From positions 1 through 64,000 of the forward strand of contig NZ_SLXP01000007.1 of assembly GCF_004343075.1 (NCBI RefSeq): a DNA stretch of 64,000 nt. The letters run 5' to 3'. Origin of the DNA: Rhodovulum marinum (GTDB lineage: Bacteria > Pseudomonadota > Alphaproteobacteria > Rhodobacterales > Rhodobacteraceae). Below are positions 17,395 through 26,199 of the stretch, one piece after another; position 1 is the first letter of the stretch; each line of letters starts with the position of its first letter. The notes below the pieces were generated by a model, which saw only the letters and a list, made by a program, of their open reading frames with translations, searched no databases and was not told the DNA's origin. Made by a program: the position numbers and the translations under genes.

Positions 17395-17664
17395 ATGGCG
17401 GGCGGATGGGCGCGCGACGGCGCGGTGAACGAACAGATCGACGCCTCGATCAACGACGAGCTGGCGCGGCTGAAGGCGCAGCGCAGGCCCGTGGGCGAAA
17501 GCCTGAGCCATTGCGCCGAATGCGACGAGCCGATCCCCGAGGCGCGGCGGCGGGCGATCCCCGGCGTCAAGCTGTGCATCGATTGCCAGGGGGCGCGGGA
17601 TGCGCGGCCCGTTCAGCGCGGCGGCATCAACCGGCGCGGGTCCAAGGACAGCCAGTTGAAATAG
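17395..17664 (+). CDS. DksA/TraR-type C4 zinc finger protein
   Basis: 89 residues; the second half carries a four-cysteine zinc finger C-A-E-C (17 or so residues) C-I-D-C typical of the short TraR/YbiI class of DksA-like proteins. It lacks the long coiled coil of full DksA, so an RNA-polymerase-binding function is possible but not assured. AAGGAGG precedes the ATG. It follows the YejA-like gene by 59 bases and ends 4 bases before the stop of the convergent Bat operon. Confidence 0.82.
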   Translation: MAGGWARDGAVNEQIDASINDELARLKAQRRPVGESLSHCAECDEPIPEARRRAIPGVKLCIDCQGARDARPVQRGGINRRGSKDSQLK

Positions 17665-17668
17665 GCCC

Positions 17669-18844
17669 CTAAAGCGTGGCGAGGAACCGGCAGCGGAACG
17701 CGGCGGCGTCGAAGGCGCCCGGCGCGCGGCCATAGATCGCGCAGTCAAGCGCGCGCAGCAGCACCGCCCGCGCCGGGTCTGGCGCAGCGCTTTGGTCAAG
17801 CCCCGCCGCGGCCCGGCGCATCAGGGCCAGGTCGCCCGACCGCGCGCCGTGGCGCAGGGCGGCGCGCAGGCGCAGGCGGGCAGCCATCTGGGCCCGGCGC
17901 GGTAGCGCGCGCCCGGCCAGCAGCCCGCCCAGCCCCAGCAGCACCCCCGCCCCCAGCCCGCCGAGGACCGCGCCCCGGTGCAGCGCACCGGCGACGGGTG
18001 GTTCGGCGGCGGTGTCCCCCGCCGGGGCGACCCCGGCATAGGCGACCCGCGTGGGCGAGATCGTGACGCGGCGGGGCACGCGCGCGAGGGTGTCGTAATA
18101 GTCGAGCGAGAACGGCTCGACGATCGCCGAGACCGGGCCGCCGGGCCGGATCGTCCAGCGCCAGAAGGCGATGGCGACCGGGCCGTCGGGCGACAGTTCC
18201 ACCAGCCGCTTTTCCGGGTGCGGAAAGATGTCGGCGCTGGGCGAGGTCAGGTCGGGCATCGGCGGCAGCATCTCGGGCGCGATGCCCGTCGCCTCGACGC
18301 GGATCACCCGAAGGACGCCCGCGCCCGGGGCCAGCTGGTCGGGCGGGTTCGACCATTGGTCCGAGATTTCCAGCCGCTTGAGCGGCAGCCAGCGGTCGGG
18401 CGGGGCGGGCGCGGGCAGCACCTCGATCGTGACGGGGGCGGAGCGGATTTCGTGCGGGAACCAGCGGTTCGCGGAATCGATCAGGTCCAACTTGTGAACG
18501 TAGGGCGCGATGGTCAGCCGCCCCGCGCGCTGGGGAAACAGGGCCATGCGGCGGCGGAAATTCTTGACCTTCTTGCCGCGCACGGTGGTGTCGTACCAGT
18601 AGTCATAGCCCAGCTGCATCCAGCTGAAGCCGTCGAGTTCTGGCTGCGCCAGCGACTCGCGCGCGATGTGGCGGGTATAGCGGCCGTGGATCGTCACCAG
18701 AACCAGTTCGCCCACGTAAGGCGTGGCCGCCCCCGGTTCGACCGTCACGGTCAACGACAGTTCGCCCTCGGTCACGGTGTCGGTCTGGGCCGCGGCGAGA
18801 GGTGCGGAGAGGATCAACAGGATAAGGGCAAGGACCCGTTTCAT
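17669..18844 (-). CDS. BatD-like exported protein with C-terminal membrane segment
   Basis: 391 residues: signal peptide 1-19, a periplasmic beta-rich domain (residues about 25-270, with LSLTVTVEPGAATPYVGELV), a transmembrane helix about 300-320 (GGLGAGVLLGLGGLLAG) and a cytoplasmic helical tail. This layout and its place after two VWA genes and a TPR gene match BatD of aerotolerance (Bat) operons. The role is unproven; Bat systems have been linked to stress tolerance and envelope protein handling. The ATG overlaps the preceding stop by 4 bases; last gene of the operon. Confidence 0.75.
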   Translation of the reverse strand: MKRVLALILLILSAPLAAAQTDTVTEGELSLTVTVEPGAATPYVGELVLVTIHGRYTRHIARESLAQPELDGFSWMQLGYDYWYDTTVRGKKVKNFRRRMALFPQRAGRLTIAPYVHKLDLIDSANRWFPHEIRSAPVTIEVLPAPAPPDRWLPLKRLEISDQWSNPPDQLAPGAGVLRVIRVEATGIAPEMLPPMPDLTSPSADIFPHPEKRLVELSPDGPVAIAFWRWTIRPGGPVSAIVEPFSLDYYDTLARVPRRVTISPTRVAYAGVAPAGDTAAEPPVAGALHRGAVLGGLGAGVLLGLGGLLAGRALPRRAQMAARLRLRAALRHGARSGDLALMRRAAAGLDQSAAPDPARAVLLRALDCAIYGRAPGAFDAAAFRCRFLATL

Positions 18845-19524
18845 CGCGGGTCCTCCGGGGCGGGCGGGGACAGGCCGGCCTCGGCGCGGCGCTTGTGTTC
18901 GGCGGCGATGCGGGCCCCCAGATAGGCGCCGGGCACATCCTCGAGCGTTTCCAGCCAGCGGGCATTGGCGCGCACATGCTTGTCGTCGAACACCTTGCGC
19001 ACGGCGCCCTCGGCCTCGCTGAACAAGAGCGGCAGGCCCATGTTCGCGCCGGTATTGGTGACCGCGTCGCCGGTGCCCGCCGCGCGGCCGCTGCCCTGCC
19101 CGGAGGGCGCGGACAGACGCGGCCCCTCGCGGTCGCCGCGCCACCAGGCGACCGAATCCGGGTCGACCGCCATCCCGCCATAGGCGGCGGCGACGAGGTC
19201 GAAATTCGCGCGCGCCGCGTGGTCGGCGGGGTTCAGCGCGGCGGCCATGTCGAAGGCCTCAAGCGCGGCGGCGAACCGGCCATCGCGGGCCAGCGCCACG
19301 CCGCGGTTGTAGTGGGCGGACGGGCCTGCCTGTTCGAACGCCTCGGCCGCCTCGGCGAACCGGCCGGCGCGGGCCAGCGCCGCGCCCTTCCACGCGGGAT
19401 CGGGCAAGAGCGGCACCGCCAGCCCCGGCAGGCCCAGCGCGAGCGCAAGGCGGCCGAACGGGGCGGCCCCGCCCATCAGCGCGGCGAGGCCGAGACACAG
19501 AAGGGCGGCCAGCGCGATCCTCAT
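18841..19524 (-). CDS. BatE/BatC-like TPR membrane protein
   Basis: 227 residues. An N-terminal signal or anchor (about 1-40) is followed by TPR-like repeats (FAEAAEAFEQAGPSAHYNRGVALARDG and the next unit, about 50-110) and a hydrophilic C-terminal region with a Gly/Ser-rich stretch. It lies between the VWA protein (start overlap 4 bases) and BatD. TPR proteins of Bat operons are thought to hold the complex together; the function here is inferred from operon position. Confidence 0.72.
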   Translation of the reverse strand: MRIALAALLCLGLAALMGGAAPFGRLALALGLPGLAVPLLPDPAWKGAALARAGRFAEAAEAFEQAGPSAHYNRGVALARDGRFAAALEAFDMAAALNPADHAARANFDLVAAAYGGMAVDPDSVAWWRGDREGPRLSAPSGQGSGRAAGTGDAVTNTGANMGLPLLFSEAEGAVRKVFDDKHVRANARWLETLEDVPGAYLGARIAAEHKRRAEAGLSPPAPEDPR

Positions 19525-20417
19525 GGCGCGGCCCTGCGAAACAGCAGCAAGAGCGGGAAAAGCGCGAGGATCAGCAGGTAGCGGCCCAGATCGGCGCGGA
19601 ACAAGAGCGCATAATCTTCGCGCGCGAGACGGTCGCCCGCGCCGGTGGCCAGCGCCGCCCGCAACGCGTCCAGATCGGCGGGCGCGTGGACCGCGCCGCC
19701 GCCCGCGCGCGCCAGCGTTTCCAGCGCCTCGCCCGGCGCGGTGCCGATCCGCACCACCGACAGCGCGGCGCCGGCCCCGGCGATCCGGTCCGCAGCCGCC
19801 ATCGCCCCGGCCCCCACACCGCCGCCATCGGTGATCAGGACCACGTCTCCGGCCAGGATGTCGGCCTGGGCCAGCAGGTCGGCGGCCATGGCCAGCGCAC
19901 GTTCGGGCCGGGTTCCGGGATCGGGGACCGTGCCCGGCTCGATCACCGACACGGTCAGGCCCAGCTGCGCGGTGTCGCGCGTGAACGGCGCGGCGAGGTA
20001 GGCGTCGCCCGCATAGACCACCAGCGCCGCGGGTTTCGCGCCCAGCGCGCCCAGCCCGATCCGCGCGGCGGCGACCGCGTCGGGCCAGCCCGGCCCCGCG
20101 ACCATCGAGGGCGAGGCGTCGAGGACGAACACCGCCCCGTCGAGATTGCGAAAGGCGCTGGCCCCGCTGCGGTCCACCGCGGGGCCGGTCAAGGCAAGCA
20201 CCACGATCCCGGCGGCCAGCGGCGCCAGCAGGGCGGCCCCGGCCGCGCCGCGCCCGTCGACCCGGCCGATGGCGCGCATCGCGCGCAGAAGGCCCGGATC
20301 GGCCGCGCGCATCCAGTCGCCAAGCCCGCGCTGGCGGCGCCAGGCCCACAGCCCGAGCCCCGCCACCAGCGGCAGCGCCAGAAGCCATTCGGGCCGGAGC
20401 AGCGCAAGCCCGCTCAT
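19521..20417 (-). CDS. VWA-domain membrane protein, BatB-like
   Basis: 298 residues from the ATG at 20417, which overlaps the preceding stop by 4 bases. N-terminal membrane segments (about 8-25 and 55-80), a von Willebrand A domain with a MIDAS-like D-A-S-P-S motif (VFVLDASPSM), and a C-terminal transmembrane helix (LLILALFPLLLLF). The second serine/threonine positions of the metal site are less clear than in the neighbour. Companion of the BatA-like protein. Confidence 0.78.
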   Translation of the reverse strand: MSGLALLRPEWLLALPLVAGLGLWAWRRQRGLGDWMRAADPGLLRAMRAIGRVDGRGAAGAALLAPLAAGIVVLALTGPAVDRSGASAFRNLDGAVFVLDASPSMVAGPGWPDAVAAARIGLGALGAKPAALVVYAGDAYLAAPFTRDTAQLGLTVSVIEPGTVPDPGTRPERALAMAADLLAQADILAGDVVLITDGGGVGAGAMAAADRIAGAGAALSVVRIGTAPGEALETLARAGGGAVHAPADLDALRAALATGAGDRLAREDYALLFRADLGRYLLILALFPLLLLFRRAAP

Positions 20418-21370
20418 TCCGGCCCCCGCACCGTCAGCACGAGGCAAAGCGCGCCGCCAAGCATCGCGGGCCAGATCCAGAGGGGGCGGTGGATCTCGGC
20501 GGCCAGCCCGTCGCCCGCCGTGGGTTCCAGCCGGTCGATGGCCTGGGCCACGGCTTCCAGGTCGGCGGTGGTGCGCACGCGGAAGCTTTCGCCGCCGCTC
20601 GTTTGGGCGATGCGGCGCAGTGCTGCGGCATCCACCGCGCCGGGTTCACCGGGATCGGCGGTGGTGAAATCGCGGGGCCCCATGGCGATGGTGTGGACGC
20701 GCACGCCCATCCCGGCGGCAAGGGCCGCCACGCCGTCGGGACGGGCCGCGCCCGCGTTGTTCGCGCCATCCGACAACAGGATCACCACGCGGCTGTCGGC
20801 GTCGGACCCCTGCAGCCGTTTCAGCGCCAGGCCCAGCGCATCGCCGATATTGGTGGCGCGCCCCGAAATGCCGATCTCGGCCCCTTCGATGGCGCGCGCG
20901 ACGGCCTGGGTGTCGAAGCTGGGCGCGGCGGCGACATAGGCCTCGGAGCCGAAGACGACCAGCGCGACGCGGTCGCCCTTGCGCCCGCGGACGAAACGGG
21001 CGGCGACCCGCTTGACCGCGTCGAGGCGGCTGGCGGTTTCGCCGTCCAGTTCGAAATCCTCGCGCACCATGGACCCCGACAGGTCGAGCGCCAGCACCAG
21101 GTCGCGCCCGCTGACCGGCAGGGCGGGCGTGGGCACCAGCTGGCGCGGCCCGGCCAGCGCCACCACCAAGAGCGACCAGGCCAGCGCCCCGAGCCACAGG
21201 CCCCGCCGCGCGCCCGCCGCGCGCCCCGACAGCCCGGACAGCCGCCGGCCCAACCCGTCGGGTACCACCAGCGCCGCGCCGATCCCGGCGCCGGGGGGCA
21301 GAAGGCGCAGCGCCAGGAGCGGCAGGGGCATCAACAGCAGCGCCAGCGGATCGGCGAAACCGAAGGTCAT
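20414..21370 (-). CDS. VWA-domain membrane protein, BatA-like
   Basis: 318 residues: membrane segments at the N terminus (about 8-25 and 58-76), a VWA domain with an intact MIDAS (D-L-S-G-S in LALDLSGSM, with downstream T in GRATNIGDAL and D in LLSDGANN), and a C-terminal helix at about 295-313. Metal-binding VWA proteins of this kind work with MoxR AAA+ ATPases. The gene overlaps both neighbours by 4 bases. Confidence 0.82.
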   Translation of the reverse strand: MTFGFADPLALLLMPLPLLALRLLPPGAGIGAALVVPDGLGRRLSGLSGRAAGARRGLWLGALAWSLLVVALAGPRQLVPTPALPVSGRDLVLALDLSGSMVREDFELDGETASRLDAVKRVAARFVRGRKGDRVALVVFGSEAYVAAAPSFDTQAVARAIEGAEIGISGRATNIGDALGLALKRLQGSDADSRVVILLSDGANNAGAARPDGVAALAAGMGVRVHTIAMGPRDFTTADPGEPGAVDAAALRRIAQTSGGESFRVRTTADLEAVAQAIDRLEPTAGDGLAAEIHRPLWIWPAMLGGALCLVLTVRGPE

Positions 21371-21708
21371 GGCCGCGGCTTCCCGCGCAGCATCGCCCTG
21401 AGCCGTTCCGCGGACGGCAGGCCGCCCGGCGCGTAAAGGGTCGGGCGCAGCGCCGCGAATTGCGCGGGCCGTTCGCGTTTGAGCGCGTGCAAAAGGGCGA
21501 TACGGTCCTCTTCGGTGCCGGTTTCGGGGGCGGCGATTTTCCGGGGGCGCGCGGTCAGGCCGCGCAGGACGGGCGCGAGGGCGGCGGCCAGCAAGAGGCC
21601 GATGCCCAGCGCGGCCAGCGCCTCGGCGGGCAGGCCGCCCGCGGCCTCGGGCGGCAGGCGCACGGGGTGCAGCGCCTCCAGCAGGGTGTCGACCTCATGC
21701 GGGGCCAT
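21367..21708 (-). CDS. Small membrane protein of the MoxR/Bat operon (DUF4381-like position)
   Basis: 113 residues with one membrane helix at about 30-48 (LAALGIGLLLAAALAPVL) and a basic cytoplasmic tail. Genes in this position, between DUF58 and the VWA pair, often encode DUF4381 proteins; the sequence is too short and divergent for me to be sure. It overlaps the DUF58 gene by 14 bases and the BatA gene by 4, so it is surely translated with them. Confidence 0.65.
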   Translation of the reverse strand: MAPHEVDTLLEALHPVRLPPEAAGGLPAEALAALGIGLLLAAALAPVLRGLTARPRKIAAPETGTEEDRIALLHALKRERPAQFAALRPTLYAPGGLPSAERLRAMLRGKPRP

Positions 21709-22570
21709 CGGCGCCCCCGAGCCGGGTGGACAGGTCCTCGACCGGCCAGGCCGGATCGAGCGGCAGCGGGGTCAAACCGGCAATCCGGGGCGGGGTCTGG
21801 GCCCCTGCCCCCGCCAGCCGCACCGCCAGCCGCCGCCCCTCGCCGGTGCGGATCGGGTAGCGCCCCGCGGGCAGCGCATCGGCCCCGTCCCCGACATGCC
21901 ACAGCGTCACCGGGCAGCGCCGGTCGATCTGGGCCAGCCGGTCGTCGAGCCGGGGGCCGCGGGTGTCGAGGCCGCTGGCGATCACCACGCGCGCGCCGGT
22001 CGGCGCCACGCGCGCGACCGCGGCCAGCGCGTGATCCAGCGGCGGGTCGGCGATGCGGTGGCGCGCGGCCTCCAGCGCGGCGCGGTGCGCGGCGACCATC
22101 CCGCCGATCACCGCCAGCATGCCGCGCGTCTTGGGGCGTGGGCGGATCAGCACGGGCGGGCCGTCGATCAGCGCGGCCAGCGCGACGCGCCCGCCCGCCT
22201 CGGCCACCTGCCAGCCCAGCAGCGTCAGCGCCTCGGCCGCCGCGACCGAGCGGAAGGCACGGCGCAGCCCCCACAGCATCGAGGGCCGGAAATCGGCGAC
22301 CAGCACGGTGGTCCGGTCGCGTTCGTCCTGGAAGGTCTTGACGTGCAGCTCGCCGGTGCGGGCGGTGGCCTGGGCGTCGAGATGGCGGATGTCGTCGCCC
22401 GCGACATAGGCGCGGATGTCGTTGAATTCCTGCCCCTGCCCGCGCCGCCGCAGGACCACGCCGCCGGGCAGGCCCGAGGGCGCCCGCACCTCGCCCGGAT
22501 GGCGCAGCGCCAGCGGCCGCAGCGCGATCAGCGCGTCCTCGGTCAGGGTGGCGCCGGGCGGGGCGGGCAT
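21695..22570 (-). CDS. DUF58-family protein
   Basis: 291 residues. The DUF58 signature D-I-R-x-Y-x-x-G-D-x-x-R-x-x-D is seen as NDIRAYVAGDDIRHLD at about residues 50-65, followed by FQDERDRTTVLVADFRPSM. The start ATG at 22570 overlaps the last base of the MoxR stop (TGATG); a GTG one codon upstream is an alternative. DUF58 proteins have a degenerate VWA fold and accompany MoxR ATPases. Confidence 0.85.
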   Translation of the reverse strand: MPAPPGATLTEDALIALRPLALRHPGEVRAPSGLPGGVVLRRRGQGQEFNDIRAYVAGDDIRHLDAQATARTGELHVKTFQDERDRTTVLVADFRPSMLWGLRRAFRSVAAAEALTLLGWQVAEAGGRVALAALIDGPPVLIRPRPKTRGMLAVIGGMVAAHRAALEAARHRIADPPLDHALAAVARVAPTGARVVIASGLDTRGPRLDDRLAQIDRRCPVTLWHVGDGADALPAGRYPIRTGEGRRLAVRLAGAGAQTPPRIAGLTPLPLDPAWPVEDLSTRLGGADGPA

Positions 22571-23526
22571 CACAGGGGGTCCACCCGGCCCAGCAAGTCG
22601 GCGATCACGTCGCGGGGGCTGCGGCCCTCGGCGCGCGCGCGCCAGGTCAGCGACAGCCGGTGCGACAGGGCATCGGTCGCCACCTCGGCCACGTCCTCGG
22701 GCAGGGCATGGTCACGCCCGTGCAGGAAGGCGCGCGCCTTGGCCGCCGCGGCCAGCGCCAGCGAACCGCGGGGCGAGACCGCGTGCTCGATCTCGGATTG
22801 CATCGCCTCGGCGCGGGTCGCCATGACCAGCCGCACGATGTAGTCGCGCAAGGGATCGGCCAGGTGCACCGCCATCGCCGCGCGCCGCGCCGCGTGCAGC
22901 GCGTCGAGCGACAGCGCCCGGGGCGCCGCCGGGGGGGCGTCCTGCTCGGATTCGACGAGGTCGAGGATGCGGCGTTCGGTCTGCGCATCCGGCAGGGCAA
23001 GGTCGACATGCAGCAGGAACCGGTCGAGCTGGGCCTCGGGCAGGGGAAAGGTGCCCTCGTGCTCGATCGGGTTCTGGGTGGCCACCACCATGAACGGGTC
23101 GGGCAGCGCGCGGGTTTCGCCGCCGCTGGTGACCTGCGCCTCGGCCATCGCCTCCAGCAGGGCCGACTGCACCTTGGGCGGCGCGCGGTTGATCTCGTCG
23201 ACCAGCACGAGGTTGTGAAACACCGGGCCGCGGACGAATTCGAACCCGCCCCGGTCGGGGCGGAAAACGGGCGTTCCGGTCACGTCCGAGGGCAGCAGGT
23301 CGGGGGTGCACTGGATGCGGGCGAAACTGCCGTCCACGGCGCGGGCCAGCCAGCGCACGGCGCGGGTCTTGGCCAGCCCCGGCGCCCCCTCGACAAGCAC
23401 GTGCCCGCCGGCCAGCAGGCCGATCAAAAGCCGTTCGACCAGCACGCCATGGCCGATCAGGCCCTGTTCGAGGTAGTCCTTGACGCCGATGAGATCGCCC
23501 ACCGGCGGTGCTGCGTCCGGGCTCAT
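22570..23526 (-). CDS. MoxR-family AAA+ ATPase
   Basis: 318 residues: Walker A GAPGLAKT near 47-54, Walker B LVLVDEINRAPPKVQSALLEAM, sensor 1 VVATQNPIEHEGTFPLPEAQLDRF. MoxR ATPases act as chaperone-like motors on VWA-domain partners. This is the first gene of the seven-gene operon MoxR-DUF58-small membrane protein-BatA-BatB-TPR-BatD. GGGAGGAC precedes the ATG. A second MoxR/VWA pair, CbbQ/CbbO, is 14 kb away and belongs to the RuBisCO system. Confidence 0.9.
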   Translation of the reverse strand: MSPDAAPPVGDLIGVKDYLEQGLIGHGVLVERLLIGLLAGGHVLVEGAPGLAKTRAVRWLARAVDGSFARIQCTPDLLPSDVTGTPVFRPDRGGFEFVRGPVFHNLVLVDEINRAPPKVQSALLEAMAEAQVTSGGETRALPDPFMVVATQNPIEHEGTFPLPEAQLDRFLLHVDLALPDAQTERRILDLVESEQDAPPAAPRALSLDALHAARRAAMAVHLADPLRDYIVRLVMATRAEAMQSEIEHAVSPRGSLALAAAAKARAFLHGRDHALPEDVAEVATDALSHRLSLTWRARAEGRSPRDVIADLLGRVDPL

Positions 23527-23693
23527 CTGTCCTCCCCGCCCTGTCGGGCGCTGTGCTGGGGATCACGGTCGCCGGTCGGACGCGATCAGGCAAGTGAGCA
23601 ATTCGGATCGGTCCGGCCGGATCGCGCGCCCGATTGAACGACAGTCCCGGGGGGGCTATGGAACGGGCCTCGCATCCGCAGGGAGGGACCGTC

Positions 23694-24215
23694 TTGCCCC
23701 AGATCATCCTTGTGACCGGCGGCGCCCGGTCCGGCAAGAGCCGCCATGCGGAGGCGCGCGCCCGCGGCTTGCCGGGCGAGCGGGTCTATATCGCCACGGC
23801 CCGGGCGGATGACGACGAGATGCGGGCGCGGATCGCCAGGCATATCGCCGACCGAGGCGACGGCTGGACCACGATCGAAGCGCCGGTCGACCTGGTGGGG
23901 GCGCTGGATCGAAGCGACGGGCGCGGGCCCAGGCTGGTCGATTGCCTGACGCTTTGGCTGTCGAACCTGATGCTGGAAGGGCGCGACTGGGAACCCGAGG
24001 CCGCGGCGCTGGTCGCGGCGCTGGCCCGGCAGAAAAGCCCGGTGGTGATGGTCTCGAACGAGGTCGGCATGGGCATCGTGCCCGACAACGCGCTGGCGCG
24101 CGCGTTTCGAGATGCCCAGGGCTGGCTGAACCAGCGCGTGGCCGCCATCGCCGACGAGGTGGAATTCGTCGTCGCGGGCCTGCCGATGCGGGTGAAGGGG
24201 CCCTCGCCCGCCTGA
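23694..24215 (+). CDS. cobU: Adenosylcobinamide kinase / adenosylcobinamide-phosphate guanylyltransferase, CobU/CobP
   Basis: 173 residues if the TTG at 23694 is the start; a GGGAGGGAC site lies 6 bases upstream and gives the usual CobU length. ATG codons at 23634 and 23658 are alternatives without a good site. The start reads PQIILVTGGARSGKSRHAE with the P-loop GGARSGKS, then VDCLTLWLSNLM and VSNEVGMGIVPDNALARAFRD, the family signatures. It makes GDP-cobinamide in late cobalamin synthesis. It stands alone here, with no other cob genes in the window. Confidence 0.93.
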   Translation: MPQIILVTGGARSGKSRHAEARARGLPGERVYIATARADDDEMRARIARHIADRGDGWTTIEAPVDLVGALDRSDGRGPRLVDCLTLWLSNLMLEGRDWEPEAAALVAALARQKSPVVMVSNEVGMGIVPDNALARAFRDAQGWLNQRVAAIADEVEFVVAGLPMRVKGPSPA

Positions 24216-24339
24216 CGCCGGCGCCGCGGCCCCACGCGGCGCGCCCCTGCCCGAACCGGGTTCCAAGGATCGAAGAGTGGTTCTTCGCCCATCTGCCGAT
24301 CGAGGGCGTGATGTCGGGGCGCGTCCCGGGCGGTTGCCC

Positions 24340-25233
24340 CTAGCCGTCGTCCTTCAACAAGAGGACCAGCGCCAGCACGGTCAGCGCGATGCCGCCCAGC
24401 ACCAGCCCGCGCGGCACGCCGTTGCCCAGCGCGATTTCCCAGCCGATGACCCAGGTGGGCGTCAGGTAGGTATAGGCCATCACCTTGGCGGATGGCAGCC
24501 GCAGCGCCGCGTATTGCAGCAGCACGAAGGTCGCCGCACTGGCGAAGATCGCGAGATACAGCGTCACCCACCAGACCTGCGCGGGCAGCGCGGCCCAGTC
24601 GGTCGCCCGGATCGCCGGCATGCCGTAGGCCGCCAAGAGAACCAGCGCCGCCAGCATCATGCCGAAGGTGAAGACCACCGCCGGCTCGCCCCGGTTGAAC
24701 CTGCGCACCAGCGGCGTATAGGCGGCATGGGCCAGCGCGCCGGCGAAAAAGATCGCCTCGCCCCGGCCCAGGTCGAAGGCGATCAGCGCCGCCGGGTCGC
24801 CGCGAAAGATCACCCAAAGCGCCCCAGCCGCCCCGATGGCCAGCGCCAGGCCCATCCGCCCCGTGATCCGCTGGCGCAGGAACAGCCAGCCGAAGCCCGC
24901 CGACATCAGCGGCGTCAGCGTGAAGATCGCCGCGGTGGACACGGGTGCGGCGGTCTTCAGCGCCTCGAACATCAGAACGAAATAGGCGGCGAACAGCGCG
25001 CCCAGCACCAGAAACCGCCAGGGCGCGCGGAACTGTTGCCGCTTCAGCCCCGGCCCAAGCGCCGCCGCCGCGCCGATCACCGCGCCCGCGATGACGAAGC
25101 GCACCGCGGTCAGCGCCACCGGGTCGATCTGGGTGGCGATGGTCTTGCCGAAGCTGAACGAGCCCGCGACCAGCGCCGAGAAAGTGAGCATGGCAAGGTG
25201 GCCGCGCCGGGCCTCGCCGCCGCTCAGGGCCAT
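24340..25233 (-). CDS. EamA/DMT-family transporter (10 transmembrane helices)
   Basis: 297 residues with two EamA repeats of five helices each (for example MLTFSALVAGSFSFGK, FLVLGALFAAYFVLMF, VWWVTLYLAIFASAATF). Members export amino acids or metabolites across the inner membrane; the substrate here is unknown. The ATG at 25233 has AAGGAGG upstream and lies 10 bases inside the end of the LysR gene, so the two are one transcript. The 124 bases between its stop and cobU hold no gene I can support. Confidence 0.85.
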   Translation of the reverse strand: MALSGGEARRGHLAMLTFSALVAGSFSFGKTIATQIDPVALTAVRFVIAGAVIGAAAALGPGLKRQQFRAPWRFLVLGALFAAYFVLMFEALKTAAPVSTAAIFTLTPLMSAGFGWLFLRQRITGRMGLALAIGAAGALWVIFRGDPAALIAFDLGRGEAIFFAGALAHAAYTPLVRRFNRGEPAVVFTFGMMLAALVLLAAYGMPAIRATDWAALPAQVWWVTLYLAIFASAATFVLLQYAALRLPSAKVMAYTYLTPTWVIGWEIALGNGVPRGLVLGGIALTVLALVLLLKDDG

Positions 25234-26099
25234 TCGCGCGCCGCCTCCTTCAGCCGGGCGGTCAGGGCCTGCACCTTGGCGGTGCGGTGCAGGTCGACAT
25301 GGGTGACCAGCCACAGCGCCACGTCCCAGTCGGACTGGGCCGGGCGCATCTCGACGAGGTCGGGCATGGCCCGCGCCTGCCAGACCGGCACGAAGCCGAT
25401 CCCCGCCCCGGCCTCGACCGCCTCGACCGCGCCGCGCATGTCGCTGACGCGGAAGGTGATCCGGTCGGCCGGCACGTTGGCCCGCAGCCAGCGATAGAAG
25501 GGCGCGCGGTGGTTTTCCTCGGCCGGGCCGACGAAGCGGTGCGCCGACAGGTCGTCGCCCAGGGGGCCATGCGCCTGTTCATAGGCCCGGCTGGCATAAA
25601 GCGCGCTGTGCTGGACATGCAGTTTCTGCACGATGTTGTCGGGTTCGTCGGGCTGGGCGCCCGCGCGCACGGCGACATGCGCCTCGCCGTATTCCAGCCG
25701 GTAAAGCCGCGGGTCGGCCAGCAGACGCACCGACAGGTCGGGGTGATCGGCCTGGAACGCGGCAAGGACAGGGAGAAGCAGCGGCGTCAGCGAATCCACC
25801 GTGGTCACCGCCAGATCGCCGGTCATCGCCGTGCCGTGACCGCGCAGCCGGCCCGCAAGCTGGCTGAACTGGTCGGCGGTGACCTGGGCCACCTGCAACA
25901 GTTCCTCGCCGGCCTCGGTCGGCGTGTAGCCGCGGGCATGGCGCTGGAACAGCCGGACGCCCAGCCGGTTTTCCAGCGCGTCGACATGGCGGATCACGGT
26001 GGCATGGTGCACGCCAAGCGCCTCGGCCGCGCCGCTGACCGTGCCCAGCCGCGCGACGTGATAGGCCGTGCGGACCTCGTCCCAGTTGTCCAGTTCCAT
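25224..26099 (-). CDS. LysR-family transcriptional regulator
   Basis: 291 residues: winged helix at 5-65 (GTVSGAAEALGVHHATVIRHVDALENRLGVRLF) and a substrate-binding domain (about 90-290). It is divergent from azoR with a 100-base AT-richer gap (26100-26199) and upstream of the EamA transporter, so it probably controls both, in answer to a quinone, azo compound or similar electrophile (inference). Confidence 0.88.
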   Translation of the reverse strand: MELDNWDEVRTAYHVARLGTVSGAAEALGVHHATVIRHVDALENRLGVRLFQRHARGYTPTEAGEELLQVAQVTADQFSQLAGRLRGHGTAMTGDLAVTTVDSLTPLLLPVLAAFQADHPDLSVRLLADPRLYRLEYGEAHVAVRAGAQPDEPDNIVQKLHVQHSALYASRAYEQAHGPLGDDLSAHRFVGPAEENHRAPFYRWLRANVPADRITFRVSDMRGAVEAVEAGAGIGFVPVWQARAMPDLVEMRPAQSDWDVALWLVTHVDLHRTAKVQALTARLKEAAREWP

Positions 26100-26199
26100 A
26101 TGTGCGCCACCTCACAGTTCATGTTGATTTTGGGAAATTGTGTTCGCTCACGCAAGAACCATCTTTCGCACACGTCACCCCGAACCACGGAGATTCCCC

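Noticed and set aside
24216-24342. Frame ending ...RIEEWFFAHLPIEGVMSG after cobU
   Set aside because: It looks slightly protein-like, but has no start of its own outside the cobU shadow and no known family. Possibly a gene remnant; not enough support.
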